64,000 nucleotides of DNA from Paenibacillus tyrphae (GTDB taxonomy: Bacteria > Bacillota > Bacilli > Paenibacillales > NBRC-103111). A program made the position numbers and the translations under genes. The stretch is taken from positions 186,001 to 250,000 of the forward strand of contig NZ_JAMZAW010000005.1 of NCBI RefSeq assembly GCF_024158745.1, read 5' to 3'. Shown here piece by piece: positions 42,900 to 52,756 of the stretch. Under the pieces are notes generated by a model that was not told the DNA's origin, did not search any database, and saw only the letters and a list, made by a program, of their open reading frames with translations. How positions within the stretch are numbered: the first letter of the stretch is position 1; every line of letters starts with the position of its first letter.

Positions 42900-43862
42900 T
42901 TGAAAAACGTAAAAACAAAACCGAGGCTATCGTCTTCGTTCAAGCGATTTATTATGACAATCATGTTCCTCGCACTTGCCGTATCGCTCGCTGCATGCGG
43001 AGCGCCTAAGGAGAACGCCGCTCCCGGCAAAGTGAAAATAACGGCCACGATCGGAATGATCGCCGATATTGTCAAACAGGTTGGGGGAGAGCACGTCGAG
43101 GTGACCGGATTGATGAAGGCGGGCGTCGACCCGCACTTATACAAAGCGTCGCAAGGAGATCTGAAAAAGCTGGACCAAGCGGATATCATTTTCTATAACG
43201 GGCTTCATTTGGAAGGCAAAATGACCGACGTCTTCGAGAAAATGGAGAAAACGAAGCCGACGGTGGCCGTAACGAAAAATATTCCGGAGTCGAAGCTTCG
43301 CGGCATGGAGGACGGAACCGGAGCGCACGACCCTCACGTATGGTTCGACGTCAAGCACTGGATCAGCGCGACCGAGACGGTACGCGACGAGCTCAGCAAG
43401 CACGATGCGGCGAATGCGGCGGATTACAAGAAAAACGCGGAGGCATACATCAAGCAATTGGAGGAACTGCACCAGTTCGCGAAGGAGCAGATCGCTTCGA
43501 TTCCGGAAAAGCAGCGCGTACTTGTTACAGCGCATGACGCGTTCGGTTACTTCGGGGATGCTTACGGCATCAAAGTGATGGGGCTTCAGGGCATCAGCAC
43601 CGCGTCGGAATACGGCTCCAAGGACGTCAGCGATCTCCGCGACTTCCTCGTGGCGAACAAGATTAAGGCGGTATTTGTCGAATCGAGCGTGCCGAAAAAA
43701 TCGATCGAGGCCGTTATCGAAGGAGCCAAGAAGCAAGGACACGAAATTCAAATCGGCGGCGAGCTGTTCTCCGACGCGATGGGGGAAGAAGGCACGCCGG
43801 AGGGCAACTATATCGGTATGGTGAAGCATAACATCAATACGATCGTTCAAGCGTTGAAATAA
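42900..43862 (+). CDS. mntA: manganese/zinc ABC transporter binding lipoprotein
   Basis: Metal-binding lipoprotein of 320 residues (cluster A-I SBP, family 9). The lipobox is SLAAC. Metal ligands are expected in VDPHLY, DPHVW and [10 protein letters not shown], with a further acidic residue later. TTG start with GGGAG upstream. Mn rather than Zn is favoured because two different permease genes follow, as in B. subtilis mntABCD, and there is no long His-rich loop typical of ZnuA. First gene of a four-gene operon. Confidence 0.88.
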   Translation: MKNVKTKPRLSSSFKRFIMTIMFLALAVSLAACGAPKENAAPGKVKITATIGMIADIVKQVGGEHVEVTGLMKAGVDPHLYKASQGDLKKLDQADIIFYNGLHLEGKMTDVFEKMEKTKPTVAVTKNIPESKLRGMEDGTGAHDPHVWFDVKHWISATETVRDELSKHDAANAADYKKNAEAYIKQLEELHQFAKEQIASIPEKQRVLVTAHDAFGYFGDAYGIKVMGLQGISTASEYGSKDVSDLRDFLVANKIKAVFVESSVPKKSIEAVIEGAKKQGHEIQIGGELFSDAMGEEGTPEGNYIGMVKHNINTIVQALK

Positions 43863-43915
43863 GAGTCCGGGAGAGAGGGCGAGAAGCGGACGAACGAAAA
43901 AGGGGAGTGGAACCA

Positions 43916-44683
43916 ATGAAAGAACAGCGGATACCGTTATCCATACTAGGCATGACAGTAGCTTACCAGAAAAAGCCGGTCCTCCGAGATATATCGCTGC
44001 AGGTACCGGAAGGAAAATTGATTGGCATCGTCGGTCCGAACGGCGCCGGCAAATCGACGCTGATCAAAGCGGCTCTCGGACTCATTCCCAGCGTAACCGG
44101 AGAAGTTTCGATTTACGGCAAGCCTTACGCCGAGCAGCGGAAGCTCATCGGCTACGTGCCGCAGCGGGAGTCCGTCGATTGGGATTTTCCGACAAGCGCT
44201 CTCGATGTGGTGATGATGGGACGATACGGTCATTTAGGCTGGTTCAAGCGTCCGGGCGCCAAAGAGCGGGAGATTGCCATGGATTGCTTGTCCAAAGTAG
44301 GCATGGCCAACTTTGCCGACAGGCAGATCAGCCAGCTGTCCGGCGGACAGCAGCAGCGCGTGTTCTTGGCCCGCGCGCTGGCGCAGGATGCGAAGCTGTA
44401 TTTTATGGACGAACCGTTCGTCGGCGTCGATGCGGCTACGGAGAAAGCGATCGTAACGCTGCTCGGCGAGCTCCGGGAGCAGGGCAAGACCGTTCTGGTC
44501 GTGCATCATGACCTCGCGACCGTGAAGCAATATTTCGATTGGGTCATTCTGCTGAATGTAGAGCTTCAGGGCATCGGACCTGCGGAAGAAGTATTTACGC
44601 GGGACAATCTTCAACGAACCTACGGCGGGCGGCTGGCGTTTTTGGATCAGCGTGACGGCGCGCTCGTCGTGAACGCGAGGTGA
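43916..44683 (+). CDS. mntB: manganese/zinc ABC transporter ATPase
   Basis: ATPase of 255 residues. Walker [10 protein letters not shown], the Q-loop block [30 protein letters not shown] (diagnostic of Mn/Zn/Fe chelate-type transporters), signature LSGGQQQRV, Walker [13 protein letters not shown] and switch His in [12 protein letters not shown] 43916 follows GGGGAG by 8 nt. The stop overlaps a GTG just before the permease start. Confidence 0.92.
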   Translation: MKEQRIPLSILGMTVAYQKKPVLRDISLQVPEGKLIGIVGPNGAGKSTLIKAALGLIPSVTGEVSIYGKPYAEQRKLIGYVPQRESVDWDFPTSALDVVMMGRYGHLGWFKRPGAKEREIAMDCLSKVGMANFADRQISQLSGGQQQRVFLARALAQDAKLYFMDEPFVGVDAATEKAIVTLLGELREQGKTVLVVHHDLATVKQYFDWVILLNVELQGIGPAEEVFTRDNLQRTYGGRLAFLDQRDGALVVNAR

Positions 44684-44688
44684 GCGGC

Positions 44689-45651
44689 ATGGCATGGTTG
44701 GAATTATTCCGTGATCCGAACGCGCAATGGATCTTAATGGGGAGCATGCTGCTCGGACTGAGCAGCGGCGTGCTTGGCAGCTTCGCTTATTTGCGCAAGC
44801 AGAGCCTGATGGGCGACGCGCTTGCGCACGCGGCGCTGCCGGGCGTGTGCATCGCTTTTATGCTGACCGGTTCGAAATCGATCTTTTTCTTCCTGCTTGG
44901 TGCGATTGTCGCCGGTCTGGCGGCTACCTTCGGGATTGGCTATGTCACCCGCAACTCCCGAATCAAGCAGGATACGGCGCTTGGCATCGTATTGTCGGTA
45001 TTTTTCGGACTCGGCATCGTGCTGCTGACCAAAATTCAGCATGGCGGCAGCGGCAACCAGAGCGGCCTCGACAAGTTTCTGTTCGGGCAGGCGGCCTCCA
45101 TGGTGCTGTCGGATGTCATCACGATGGCGGTTGTGGCGCTGCTGCTGACGATGATTTGCGCCTTGCTGTTCAAGGAATTCAAGCTGCTCAGCTTCGATCC
45201 GGGCTTTGCCAAGGGGATCGGGCTGCCGGTCGCTTTTCTCGACCAGTTCATGATGTTTCTGATCGTGGTGGCCGTCGTCGTCGGCATTCAGGCCGTAGGC
45301 GTCGTGCTGATGTCGGCGCTGCTCATTACACCGGCCGTCTCGGCCCGGTATTGGACCGAAAAGCTGGGCGTCATGGTGGTGCTCTCGGGCGTCTTCGGAG
45401 CGCTCAGCGGCTTCTTCGGCACCCTGCTTAGCGGCATGGCGAACAATATGCCGACCGGACCGCTTACGGTGCTGGCCGCGACCTTTTTCTTCGTCGTGTC
45501 GGTGCTGTTCGCGCCGCGCCGGGGGCTGCTAGCTAAATTGCTGGAGCGATTGGCCGTTAAACGCAGCGTACTAAGCGAGCGGGAGCTTCGGCCGCAGCTG
45601 CACGGCATCGGTGCGGCAGGCGAACCGCTTCGGAAGGAGGGGCAGGCATGA
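44689..45651 (+). CDS. mntC: manganese/zinc ABC transporter permease 1
   Basis: Integral membrane permease of 320 residues, ABC-3 family. It has eight or nine hydrophobic segments, LRKQSLMGDALAHAALPGV near the N-terminus and FDPGFAKGIGLPV in the second half. The C-terminal 50-residue hydrophilic tail (from LFAPRRG) is longer than in the second permease. ATG 44689 follows GAGGTGA; a GTG at 44680 is possible. The stop overlaps the next ATG. Confidence 0.9.
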   Translation: MAWLELFRDPNAQWILMGSMLLGLSSGVLGSFAYLRKQSLMGDALAHAALPGVCIAFMLTGSKSIFFFLLGAIVAGLAATFGIGYVTRNSRIKQDTALGIVLSVFFGLGIVLLTKIQHGGSGNQSGLDKFLFGQAASMVLSDVITMAVVALLLTMICALLFKEFKLLSFDPGFAKGIGLPVAFLDQFMMFLIVVAVVVGIQAVGVVLMSALLITPAVSARYWTEKLGVMVVLSGVFGALSGFFGTLLSGMANNMPTGPLTVLAATFFFVVSVLFAPRRGLLAKLLERLAVKRSVLSERELRPQLHGIGAAGEPLRKEGQA

Positions 45652-46523
45652 ACGACTTCTGGATACTGCTGACGGCTGCGCTCGTAGCCTGCTCCTGCAG
45701 CTTGCTCGGCTGCTTCCTCGTTCTGCGGAAAATGGCGATGATCGGGGATGCCATCAGCCACTCGGTACTGCCGGGTATTGTGCTGGCGTTTCTGTTCAGC
45801 GGCTCGCGGGATTCGCTCTGGATGATGCTGGGGGCGTCGGTCATCGGCCTCGTGACGGTGTTTCTGATCCAATGGTTTCATCAGAACGGGGTTCAATCCG
45901 ATGCCTCCATTGGCGTCGTGTTTACGGCTTTGTTCGCCGCAGGGGTCGTCTTGGTAAGTCTGTATACGCGGCAGGTGGATCTCGATCTGGATTGCGTGCT
46001 GTACGGGGAAATTATTCATGTGCCGTGGGAAACGGTCGAGTGGAATGGGATCGATATCGGCCCGAAAGCGGTCTGGGGGCTCGGCATCGTGCTGACGCTC
46101 AGCGCTTTGATCATCGGGCTGTTCTACAAGCAGTTCAAAATATGCGCGTTCGACCCGGCCATGGCTGCGGCGGTAGGCATTCCGGTCGCGCTGTTCCATT
46201 ACCTGCTGATGGGGCTGGTCTCGATGACGACGGTAGCCTCGTTCGAAAGCGTAGGCGCCATTCTGGTCGTCGGCATGCTGGTCGTGCCGGCCGCCACGGC
46301 GTATTTGCTTACGGAAAAGCTCAGCCGCATGATCCTTTACAGCATGGGAGTCGGCATCCTGAGCGCCGTGTTCGGCTACCTCGCCGCCGTGCTGCTGGAC
46401 GCTTCGATCGCCGGCTGCATGATCGTCGCCGCAGGTGTGCTGTTCATCCTAGCGCTGCTGTTCTCGCCGACTCACGGCGTCGTCTGGCGCAAATTCAGAC
46501 GGAAGCAGGCCGCAGTCGTGTAA
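45648..46523 (+). CDS. mntD: manganese/zinc ABC transporter permease 2
   Basis: Second ABC-3 permease, 291 residues. It has LRKMAMIGDAISHSVLPGIV near the N-terminus, AFDPAMAAAVGIPV and the ending FSPTHGVVWRKFRRK. ATGA overlap with permease 1 plus GGAGG just upstream. It completes the operon. The left flanking hairpin of palindromic element copy 2 lies 8 nt after its stop. Confidence 0.9.
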   Translation: MNDFWILLTAALVACSCSLLGCFLVLRKMAMIGDAISHSVLPGIVLAFLFSGSRDSLWMMLGASVIGLVTVFLIQWFHQNGVQSDASIGVVFTALFAAGVVLVSLYTRQVDLDLDCVLYGEIIHVPWETVEWNGIDIGPKAVWGLGIVLTLSALIIGLFYKQFKICAFDPAMAAAVGIPVALFHYLLMGLVSMTTVASFESVGAILVVGMLVVPAATAYLLTEKLSRMILYSMGVGILSAVFGYLAAVLLDASIAGCMIVAAGVLFILALLFSPTHGVVWRKFRRKQAAVV

Positions 46524-46530
46524 TGGAAAA

Positions 46531-46549
46531 CCGGGCTTACGCGAGCCCG
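46531..46549 (+). repeat. left flanking hairpin of palindromic element copy 2
   Basis: CCGGGCTTACGCGAGCCCG, a stem-loop just after the mntD stop. A near-identical copy lies beyond the element at 46770-46787. Confidence 0.8.
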
Positions 46550-46557
46550 CTTCAGGG

Positions 46558-46761
46558 TGTTGAGAAAGTGGTAATTGGGAGAATAGACGTTACGAAAGGG
46601 TGGGGTATCCACTTCCGACCGCTGTTGTCATCGGGAAATTTTGATTGAAGCCGCTTAGCAGCGGATATTTCCCGAAGACAAAGGCGGCCGCTATCGCTTC
46701 TCCAGTGGATACCCCACCTCCGTGTTCATCTCTATTTTTGTAAAAAACCACTTTCTCAACA
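46558..46761 (+). repeat. palindromic dispersed element, copy 2
   Basis: A 204-bp copy of the element, same orientation as copy 1. The ends are TGTTGAGAAAGTGG and CCACTTTCTCAACA. The inner 15-bp stem is GGTGGGGTATCCACT/AGTGGATACCCCACC, where a C-G pair replaces a T-A pair of copy 1. The apical stem is CCGCT/AGCGG. It lies between two convergent genes. Confidence 0.9.
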
Positions 46762-46769
46762 AGTTCAAG

Positions 46770-46787
46770 CCGGGCTTATGCGAGCCC
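46770..46787 (+). repeat. right flanking hairpin of palindromic element copy 2
   Basis: CCGGGCTTATGCGAGCCC, nearly identical to 46531-46549 and followed by CAGCTTTTT. It overlaps the last codons and stop of the minus-strand isomerase gene. Confidence 0.8.
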
Positions 46788-47624
46788 AGCTTTTTCGTAT
46801 ACGCGCTTAAACGCCTGCTGAGATCGCGCCGCTAACGCTTCGGCGGTTTCCGCCGGCGGCTGTGGCGTCAAAATCTCCTGTGCCACGACCCCGGTATAGC
46901 CGATGCGGTGCAGCCCTTGCAGGAACGCCGTCAGGTCGATGACGCCCTCGCCCGGATACAGCCGGTCGTTGTCCAGCACCTCGGCGACCGGAACGTCCTT
47001 GGCGTCGTTGATATGGACATGAACGATCTGATCGGCGCGCAGCTTGGCGATGTCGGCCGCCGTCCCTCCCGTCGTATACCAGTGATAGGCGTCGAACAGC
47101 AGGCCGACATTGCTTTTGCCGATCGTATCGATCCACTCCAGCATACTCTCCGCATCCTGTAGAAATGGATGCTTCCAACGAGTGCGCAGATGGTGCGGAC
47201 CGACGAATTCCAGTCCGAGCCGGATGCCGTACGCCTCCAAGATGTCCGCGCACAGGCGCAGCCGCCGGGTCGCGACGGCCATGAAGCGCGCGGCGTTCTC
47301 GTCTGTCGACGGCAGCACGTACGTGCAGCAGGCGGTTACGCCGAGCTTGCTGGCCGCAGCCGCTTCCGCTACGAGCCGGGGCAAGCCCTCCCGGAACGCA
47401 TCCTCGGTTTGCCGCCACTCTGCGGCGAGTCCGATCGCGCCAATGCGCACTTGCTTTTCCTGCAAAAAGCTTCTCACTTTCTCCAAGCCAGCCGCCGCGA
47501 TCCATTCTTCCAGCTCCTGGCCATGCGCGTCGACCGCGCCGAACCCGAAGCGGGAAGCCAGCTCTACAAAGTTGTTGATCGGCCCTGCCTCGCCGATGCC
47601 TGCTCTAGTCAATCCTTTGATCAT
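46776..47624 (-). CDS. sugar phosphate isomerase/epimerase-like TIM-barrel protein
   Basis: AP-endonuclease-2-type TIM barrel of 282 residues (xylose isomerase-like family). Metal-ligand regions are GIRLGLEFVGPHHLR (Glu), NVGLLFDAYHWY (Asp/His), QIVHVHINDAKD (His) and VVAQEIL (Glu). Likely an isomerase or epimerase of a sugar, inosose-like or hydroxypyruvate-like substrate. ATG 47624 follows GGGGAGTGA by 7 nt; the frame runs 112 codons further upstream without a better start. Its last codons overlap the right flanking hairpin of a palindromic element. Confidence 0.86.
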   Translation of the reverse strand: MIKGLTRAGIGEAGPINNFVELASRFGFGAVDAHGQELEEWIAAAGLEKVRSFLQEKQVRIGAIGLAAEWRQTEDAFREGLPRLVAEAAAASKLGVTACCTYVLPSTDENAARFMAVATRRLRLCADILEAYGIRLGLEFVGPHHLRTRWKHPFLQDAESMLEWIDTIGKSNVGLLFDAYHWYTTGGTAADIAKLRADQIVHVHINDAKDVPVAEVLDNDRLYPGEGVIDLTAFLQGLHRIGYTGVVAQEILTPQPPAETAEALAARSQQAFKRVYEKAGLA

Positions 47625-47752
47625 CCGTTCTTCACTCCCCAGACAAGGTATACTCGCCCACATCATAAACCGCCGCTCCGCAGGCTGTCTACTCGGAAAT
47701 CGCGACATGATTTTTGCCGGAAACCTACCATTTCCTGAAACCCGTACGAATA

Positions 47753-47761
47753 TGGTATACT
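47753..47761 (+). promoter_or_regulatory. extended -10 promoter of asparagine synthetase gene
   Basis: TGG followed by TATACT (47756-47761), an extended -10, with a weak TTCCTG -35 at 18-nt spacing. It lies about 40 nt before the ATG. Confidence 0.5.
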
Positions 47762-47802
47762 GTTGTATCGGACTATTTTTTAGCGCTTGAGGAGGAAAAA
47801 CA

Positions 47803-49677
47803 ATGTGCGGGATCACCGGCGTCATGTATTTTGAAGACCGCGAGCCTTCCCCGTCCATACTGAAAAGCATGACCGACTGTATCGTGCATCGGGGACCGGA
47901 CGATTTTGGATTTTGGAGTGAGAACCGCATCGGACTCGGCTTCCGCCGGTTGTCCATCATCGATTTGCAGGAAGGCCATCAGCCGCTCGCCAATGAAGAC
48001 GAAACGGTATGGATTGCGTTCAACGGCGAGATTTATAACTATAAATATTTGCGAAATACGCTTCAGGCGAAAGGACACCAATTCAAAACCCACTCGGACA
48101 CCGAAGCCATCGTCCACCTGTACGAGGAGTACGGGGAGGAATGCGTGAAGCAGCTTCGCGGGATGTTCGGATTCGTCATCTGGGACCGCCGGAAAAAGCA
48201 GCTGTTCGGCGCGCGGGACCATTTCGGCATCAAGCCGTTCTATTACTACCACGACAACGGCCAATTCCTGTTCGGCTCGGAAATCAAAAGCATTCTGGCC
48301 GCCGGAGTCTCCCGGACGATCCACACGGAAAGTTTGCTGAACTACTTGACGTTCCAATACGTGCCGGAGCCGACGACGATGTTTCAAGGCATACATAAGC
48401 TGCCGCCGGGACATACCGTTACCGTATCGTATGACGGCGGGCTGTCGGTCAAGCGGTATTGGGACCCGATGCTGCAGCCGGAGGAGCGGCCGTTTGACGA
48501 ATGCGTCGAGCGGATCCGCGAGGCGCTCAAAGATTCGGTCGTTCACCATATGCAGAGCGACGTGGAGCGGGGCTGCTTCCTATCCAGCGGCATCGACTCG
48601 ACGGCGATTGCGGCGCATATGCGTCAGGTCGAATCGATCCGCACGTTCTCCGTCGGCTTCGAGGGGGCCAACAACGAGACCGTCATCGCGCGTCAGACTG
48701 CAGAGGCGCTAGGGACCGAGCATTACGACAAAATCATCACGAAGGAAGATTACTTCGGCACTCTGGCCAAAGCCGTCTGGCATCAGGACGAGCCGGTGGC
48801 CGACCCTTCGGCGATTGCGCTTTACCATGTGGCGCAGCTAGCACGCGAGCACGTGACGGTCGTGCTGTCCGGCGAAGGAGCGGACGAACTGTTCGGCGGG
48901 TACCGCATCTACTGCGAGCCGCAATCGCTTGCGCCGATCGAGCGGCTGCCGCACGGCGTGAAGCGGCTGCTGCACGCGCTGGCCCGGCTGCTGCCGGACG
49001 GCGTCTACGGCCGCAATTACGTGCTGCGCGGCACGACGCCACTGGAGCAGCGGTTCCTCGGCAACGCCAAAATTTTCACCGAAGACATGAAGGCCGAGAT
49101 TGTGCGCGCCGACCGCGAGCTGCTGAGCCGGTACCGCAATCCGTTCGACATTGCCAAAACGTTTTACGATAAAAGCAAGCATCTGGACCCGGTGTCCCGG
49201 ATGCAGTATATCGATATGAACTTGTGGATGCCCGGCGATATTCTGATGAAGGCGGACAAAATGACGATGGCGCATTCCATCGAGCTGCGCGTGCCGTTCC
49301 TCGATGTAGAGGTGTACGAGGTAACGCGCCGGATTCCGGCCAAATACCGGATTGCGGAAGGTACGACCAAATACGTATTCCGCAAAGCGATGGAAGGCAT
49401 CATTCCGGATTTTATCTTGAACCGGCCGAAGCTCGGATTCCCGGTGCCGATGCGCGATTGGCTGAAGGGCCCGCAAGGAAACGTCGTAATGGAGCAGATC
49501 GCGGCAAGCGACATCGACAATTACATCCGGATGGACACGGTAAGGGCGATGCTTGGAAATCATCAGAGCGGCAAGGGCGATTACGCCCGGCGCATTTGGA
49601 CGATTTATATGTTCGCGCTTTGGCATGCGGCCTACATGGATGAGCTGCCGGCCCGAACGCTAGCGCACGCTCAATAA
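47803..49677 (+). CDS. asnB: glutamine-hydrolysing asparagine synthase
   Basis: Cytoplasmic asparagine synthetase of 624 residues, close in length to B. subtilis AsnO (614). N-terminal glutaminase domain with nucleophile Cys2 (MCGITG), RGPDD, FNGEIYNY and SDTEAIVH; C-terminal synthetase with PP-loop FLSSGIDSTAI, SGEGADELFGGY and KADKMTMAHSIELRVPFLD. GGAGG precedes the ATG by 7 nt. B. subtilis asnO is expressed in sporulation, but asnB/asnH paralogues exist, so the exact orthologue is not certain. Confidence 0.92.
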   Translation: MCGITGVMYFEDREPSPSILKSMTDCIVHRGPDDFGFWSENRIGLGFRRLSIIDLQEGHQPLANEDETVWIAFNGEIYNYKYLRNTLQAKGHQFKTHSDTEAIVHLYEEYGEECVKQLRGMFGFVIWDRRKKQLFGARDHFGIKPFYYYHDNGQFLFGSEIKSILAAGVSRTIHTESLLNYLTFQYVPEPTTMFQGIHKLPPGHTVTVSYDGGLSVKRYWDPMLQPEERPFDECVERIREALKDSVVHHMQSDVERGCFLSSGIDSTAIAAHMRQVESIRTFSVGFEGANNETVIARQTAEALGTEHYDKIITKEDYFGTLAKAVWHQDEPVADPSAIALYHVAQLAREHVTVVLSGEGADELFGGYRIYCEPQSLAPIERLPHGVKRLLHALARLLPDGVYGRNYVLRGTTPLEQRFLGNAKIFTEDMKAEIVRADRELLSRYRNPFDIAKTFYDKSKHLDPVSRMQYIDMNLWMPGDILMKADKMTMAHSIELRVPFLDVEVYEVTRRIPAKYRIAEGTTKYVFRKAMEGIIPDFILNRPKLGFPVPMRDWLKGPQGNVVMEQIAASDIDNYIRMDTVRAMLGNHQSGKGDYARRIWTIYMFALWHAAYMDELPARTLAHAQ

Positions 49678-49763
49678 GCTAAAGTCCGCACGGGAACGAT
49701 TCCGGCCGCAGCCCGCGGCAGGTACGAGCCCCAAGGAACGGACGAAAAGGGAGAGAAGCGAAC

Positions 49764-50507
49764 ATGAGTCGGTTCAAAATGGTAGCGTTGGATCTGGACG
49801 GCACTTTGCTGACGGAAGAAAAGACGATCTCGGAGGAAAACCGTGCGGCTATTCTGGCGGCGCACGATGCCGGCGTAACGGTCATGTTTTCGACCGGGCG
49901 GGGCATACAGAACTGTCAGGCTTATGCAGAGGAGCTCGGTCTGAAGTCGCCGCTCGTCACCGTGAATGGCAGCGAAGTATGGAAAGCGCCGGGCGAGCTG
50001 CTTGAGCGCCATACGTTGGATACGGAGATGATCCGCCGCATGCATGCGCTCGCGGTTCATTACGATACCTGGTTCTGGGCCTATTGCGTCAAGGAAATCT
50101 ACAACAAAGAGCACTGGCTGCCCGAAGCGGAGATCGATGCGCAGCAATGGCTGAAGTTCGGCTACTATATCGAAAACGAAGAAAGCCTCGCCGCCATCCG
50201 CCGGGAGCTGGACTCGTGGGATAGACTGGAAATTACAAATTCCCATCCGTTCAATATCGAGGTGAATCCGAAAGGAATCAGCAAGGCCAGCGGACTGAGA
50301 CAAGTATGCGCCATGCTCGGCATCGAGATGTCGCAGGTGATCGCCATGGGCGACAGCTTGAACGACGTCGCCATGATCCGCGAAGCGGGACTCGGGGTGG
50401 CGATGGGGAACGCGCAGGAGGAGGTCAAGCGGCTGGCCGATGCGGTGACCGGGACGAACGAAGAACACGGGGTCGCTCAGATTATCAGGGAATATGCGCT
50501 GAAATAG
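49764..50507 (+). CDS. Cof-type HAD phosphatase (HAD-IIB)
   Basis: Cytoplasmic phosphatase of 247 residues. Motif I is LDLDGTLL, motif II FSTGRG, and motif IV is AMGDSLNDVAMIREAG with the conserved MGN just after. The type C2 cap lies between. Relatives dephosphorylate sugar phosphates, FMN or pyridoxal phosphate. It has a complete DxD pair, unlike the two other HAD proteins here. It lies 86 nt after asnB on the same strand. Confidence 0.9.
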   Translation: MSRFKMVALDLDGTLLTEEKTISEENRAAILAAHDAGVTVMFSTGRGIQNCQAYAEELGLKSPLVTVNGSEVWKAPGELLERHTLDTEMIRRMHALAVHYDTWFWAYCVKEIYNKEHWLPEAEIDAQQWLKFGYYIENEESLAAIRRELDSWDRLEITNSHPFNIEVNPKGISKASGLRQVCAMLGIEMSQVIAMGDSLNDVAMIREAGLGVAMGNAQEEVKRLADAVTGTNEEHGVAQIIREYALK

Positions 50508-50565
50508 CGGATCGTGCTATATCCGGCAAGGCAGGCATGACAGCTGAGAAGGGAGGCATCTATCT

Positions 50566-51045
50566 ATGCTTATTGCCGCATGGATCATCGTCGTTGTTCT
50601 GTTTCTCGTCGGCATGGCCGGGGCGGTATACCCGGTGCTGCCGGGGGCGCTCGCGATTTATGCGGCGTTTTTCGTCTATGGCTTTATGGTCGGCTTCGAA
50701 CCGCTCGGGGTCTGGTTCTGGCTCGTTCAAACGACGATCGTGGCCGTTCTGATGGTGGCCGACTATGCCGTCAGTGCGGTTGGCGTCAAAAAGTTCGGCG
50801 GCACGCGGGCATCCGTCATCGGCAGTACGATCGGGCTATTGATCGGCCCGTTTGTTATCCCGGTTGCAGGGCTGCTGATCGGCCCGTTTCTCGGCGCCGT
50901 CGTGGGCGAGCTGATCGTCGGAACGGAATTCCGCCAAGCGGTACGGGCAGGAATCGGAGCGTTGGTCGGCTTTTTCTCGGGGCTCGTCGTTAAACTCGTG
51001 CTGCAGCTTCTGATGATCGTGCTGTTTATCATCTGGGTCGTGTAA
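50566..51045 (+). CDS. DUF456 membrane protein
   Basis: A 159-residue membrane protein with about four or five hydrophobic segments separated by glycine-rich loops (GAVYPVLPGAL, FVIPVAGLLIGPFLGAVVGELIVG). The pattern matches DUF456, which has no assigned function. GGGAGG lies about 10 nt before the ATG. It is about 60 nt after the phosphatase and 25 nt before the flippase, so it is likely co-transcribed. Confidence 0.82.
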   Translation: MLIAAWIIVVVLFLVGMAGAVYPVLPGALAIYAAFFVYGFMVGFEPLGVWFWLVQTTIVAVLMVADYAVSAVGVKKFGGTRASVIGSTIGLLIGPFVIPVAGLLIGPFLGAVVGELIVGTEFRQAVRAGIGALVGFFSGLVVKLVLQLLMIVLFIIWVV

Positions 51046-51070
51046 GGCATGAAGGGAAGAAGGGAACGTT

Positions 51071-52756
51071 TTGTCCAAAGATTCATTAGTCAAAGGAACG
51101 CTGATTCTAACCTTGGCGGCATTGGTCGCCCGGGCGCTCGGCGTGGTGCAGCGCATCCCGCTCGTTTATTTGCTCGGCGATATCGGCATGGCGGCCTATG
51201 GCATCGCCTTCAACCTGTACTCCGTGCTGCTCGTCGTCGCCACCGCAGGCATTCCGAGCGCGCTCAGCAAAATGATCTCCGAGAAGACCGCGCTCGGCCG
51301 GCATGCGGAGGCGGACCGGATCTACAAGGCAGCGCTGTGGTTCGCCGTTTGCGCAGGTGTGCTGATGACCGTGCTGCTGTACGCCGCGGCACCGTATTTT
51401 GCCGACAGCATCCTCAATCCGCAGGCGGCGCTGCCAATCCAGGCCATCGCACCGGCGCTGCTGCTGTTTCCGCTGATCGCCATCATGCGCGGCTACTTCC
51501 AGGGACGCCGGATGATGATGCCGAACGGCATATCGCAAATTATCGAACAGGTGTTCCGGGTCGTCACTTCGGTGGCGCTTGCCTATTTGCTGCTCAGCCA
51601 CAGCTTTGACTATGCCGTCGCCGGGGCTTCGTTCGGCGGTGTGGTAGGCAGCATTGCGGCGGCGGCCGTGATGCTGTACTATGCGATGCGGCTGAAGCAA
51701 AGCGACCGCCGCGAACGGTCCGCGGAGGGCGCGGACGCAGCGGCAGAGAGCGCGGGCGCTGTGGCATCCAGCCAACCGCTGACGTTCAAAGCGATCTATG
51801 CGCAGCTGTTTAAGCTGTCCGTGCCGATCGTCATTTTTTCGATGACCGTTACGCTGATTTATACGATCGATTCGTCGATCGTCACCCTGCTGCTTAAAGA
51901 TCGGCTCGGTGAGGAGGCGGCCCGGGAAATCCTCGGGATCTTGACCGGCCGGGCGCAATCGCTGGCAGGCATTCCGATCATTCTCGCTGTAGCGCTCAGC
52001 CAATCGGTCGTACCGATTATTTCGTCGGCGTATTCGCAAAGGGACATGAAGCAGGTATCGGATCAGACGGCCAAAGTATTGCAATTATCGATTCTTTCCG
52101 GTCTGCCGATGGTGCTGCTCATCAGTCTGGCGGCGAGCCCGATTAACGGATTTATTTTCGGAAATACGACCGGCTCGCCAGTTGTCGATACGTATGCCGC
52201 TCCGATCATCACCCTGCTCACCGTCAGCGCGATGTTCCAGATCGTCATGCAGACCTCGGGCGCGGTGCTGATGGGGATGGGCCGCATGAGGCCGCTTGTA
52301 CTGAGCGTGATCCTGGGTATTGCAGTCAAGCTGGCAGGCAGCTATGCGCTGGCTCCGTACTGGGGCATCTACGGCATCATTGCCGCCACCGCTCTGTGCT
52401 TCATCGTGATGACTTGGCTCAACCTGGCGGTGCTGCGTTCCGCCGTGCCGTTCCGGGTGTTCGGCCTGCGCCGTTGGCTGTCGCTCGCAGTAACCACGGC
52501 GTTGATCTGCCTGATCGGCTATGGACTGGAGCAGCTCTGTGTTGCCTACATCCATCCGTTCGGCATCGAACGCTGGGACTATATGGTGCAAGCTCTGATC
52601 ATCTGTGTGATCGCCGGCGCGGCTTACCCTGTCCTGCTCTTCCTGACGCGGGTCATGACACTGCACGATTTGCAGCATCTGCCCGGACCGCTCCGGAAGC
52701 TGGCGAAGCCGTTGCTCGCCCGTTTGGGCCGTACGACGCAGCAAGAAAAGCGCTAA
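51071..52756 (+). CDS. MurJ/SpoVB-type polysaccharide flippase
   Basis: A 561-residue member of the MVF/polysaccharide transport (MOP) superfamily with about 14 TM segments. The N-terminus KGTLILTLAALVARALGVVQRIPLVYLLG is typical of SpoVB/YtgP-type lipid II flippases. A variable loop (SAEGADAAAESAGAVASS) lies between the two halves. TTG start with AGGGAACG upstream. It probably moves a lipid-linked wall precursor. The stop codon lies in the left flanking hairpin of palindromic element copy 3. Confidence 0.88.
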   Translation: MSKDSLVKGTLILTLAALVARALGVVQRIPLVYLLGDIGMAAYGIAFNLYSVLLVVATAGIPSALSKMISEKTALGRHAEADRIYKAALWFAVCAGVLMTVLLYAAAPYFADSILNPQAALPIQAIAPALLLFPLIAIMRGYFQGRRMMMPNGISQIIEQVFRVVTSVALAYLLLSHSFDYAVAGASFGGVVGSIAAAAVMLYYAMRLKQSDRRERSAEGADAAAESAGAVASSQPLTFKAIYAQLFKLSVPIVIFSMTVTLIYTIDSSIVTLLLKDRLGEEAAREILGILTGRAQSLAGIPIILAVALSQSVVPIISSAYSQRDMKQVSDQTAKVLQLSILSGLPMVLLISLAASPINGFIFGNTTGSPVVDTYAAPIITLLTVSAMFQIVMQTSGAVLMGMGRMRPLVLSVILGIAVKLAGSYALAPYWGIYGIIAATALCFIVMTWLNLAVLRSAVPFRVFGLRRWLSLAVTTALICLIGYGLEQLCVAYIHPFGIERWDYMVQALIICVIAGAAYPVLLFLTRVMTLHDLQHLPGPLRKLAKPLLARLGRTTQQEKR

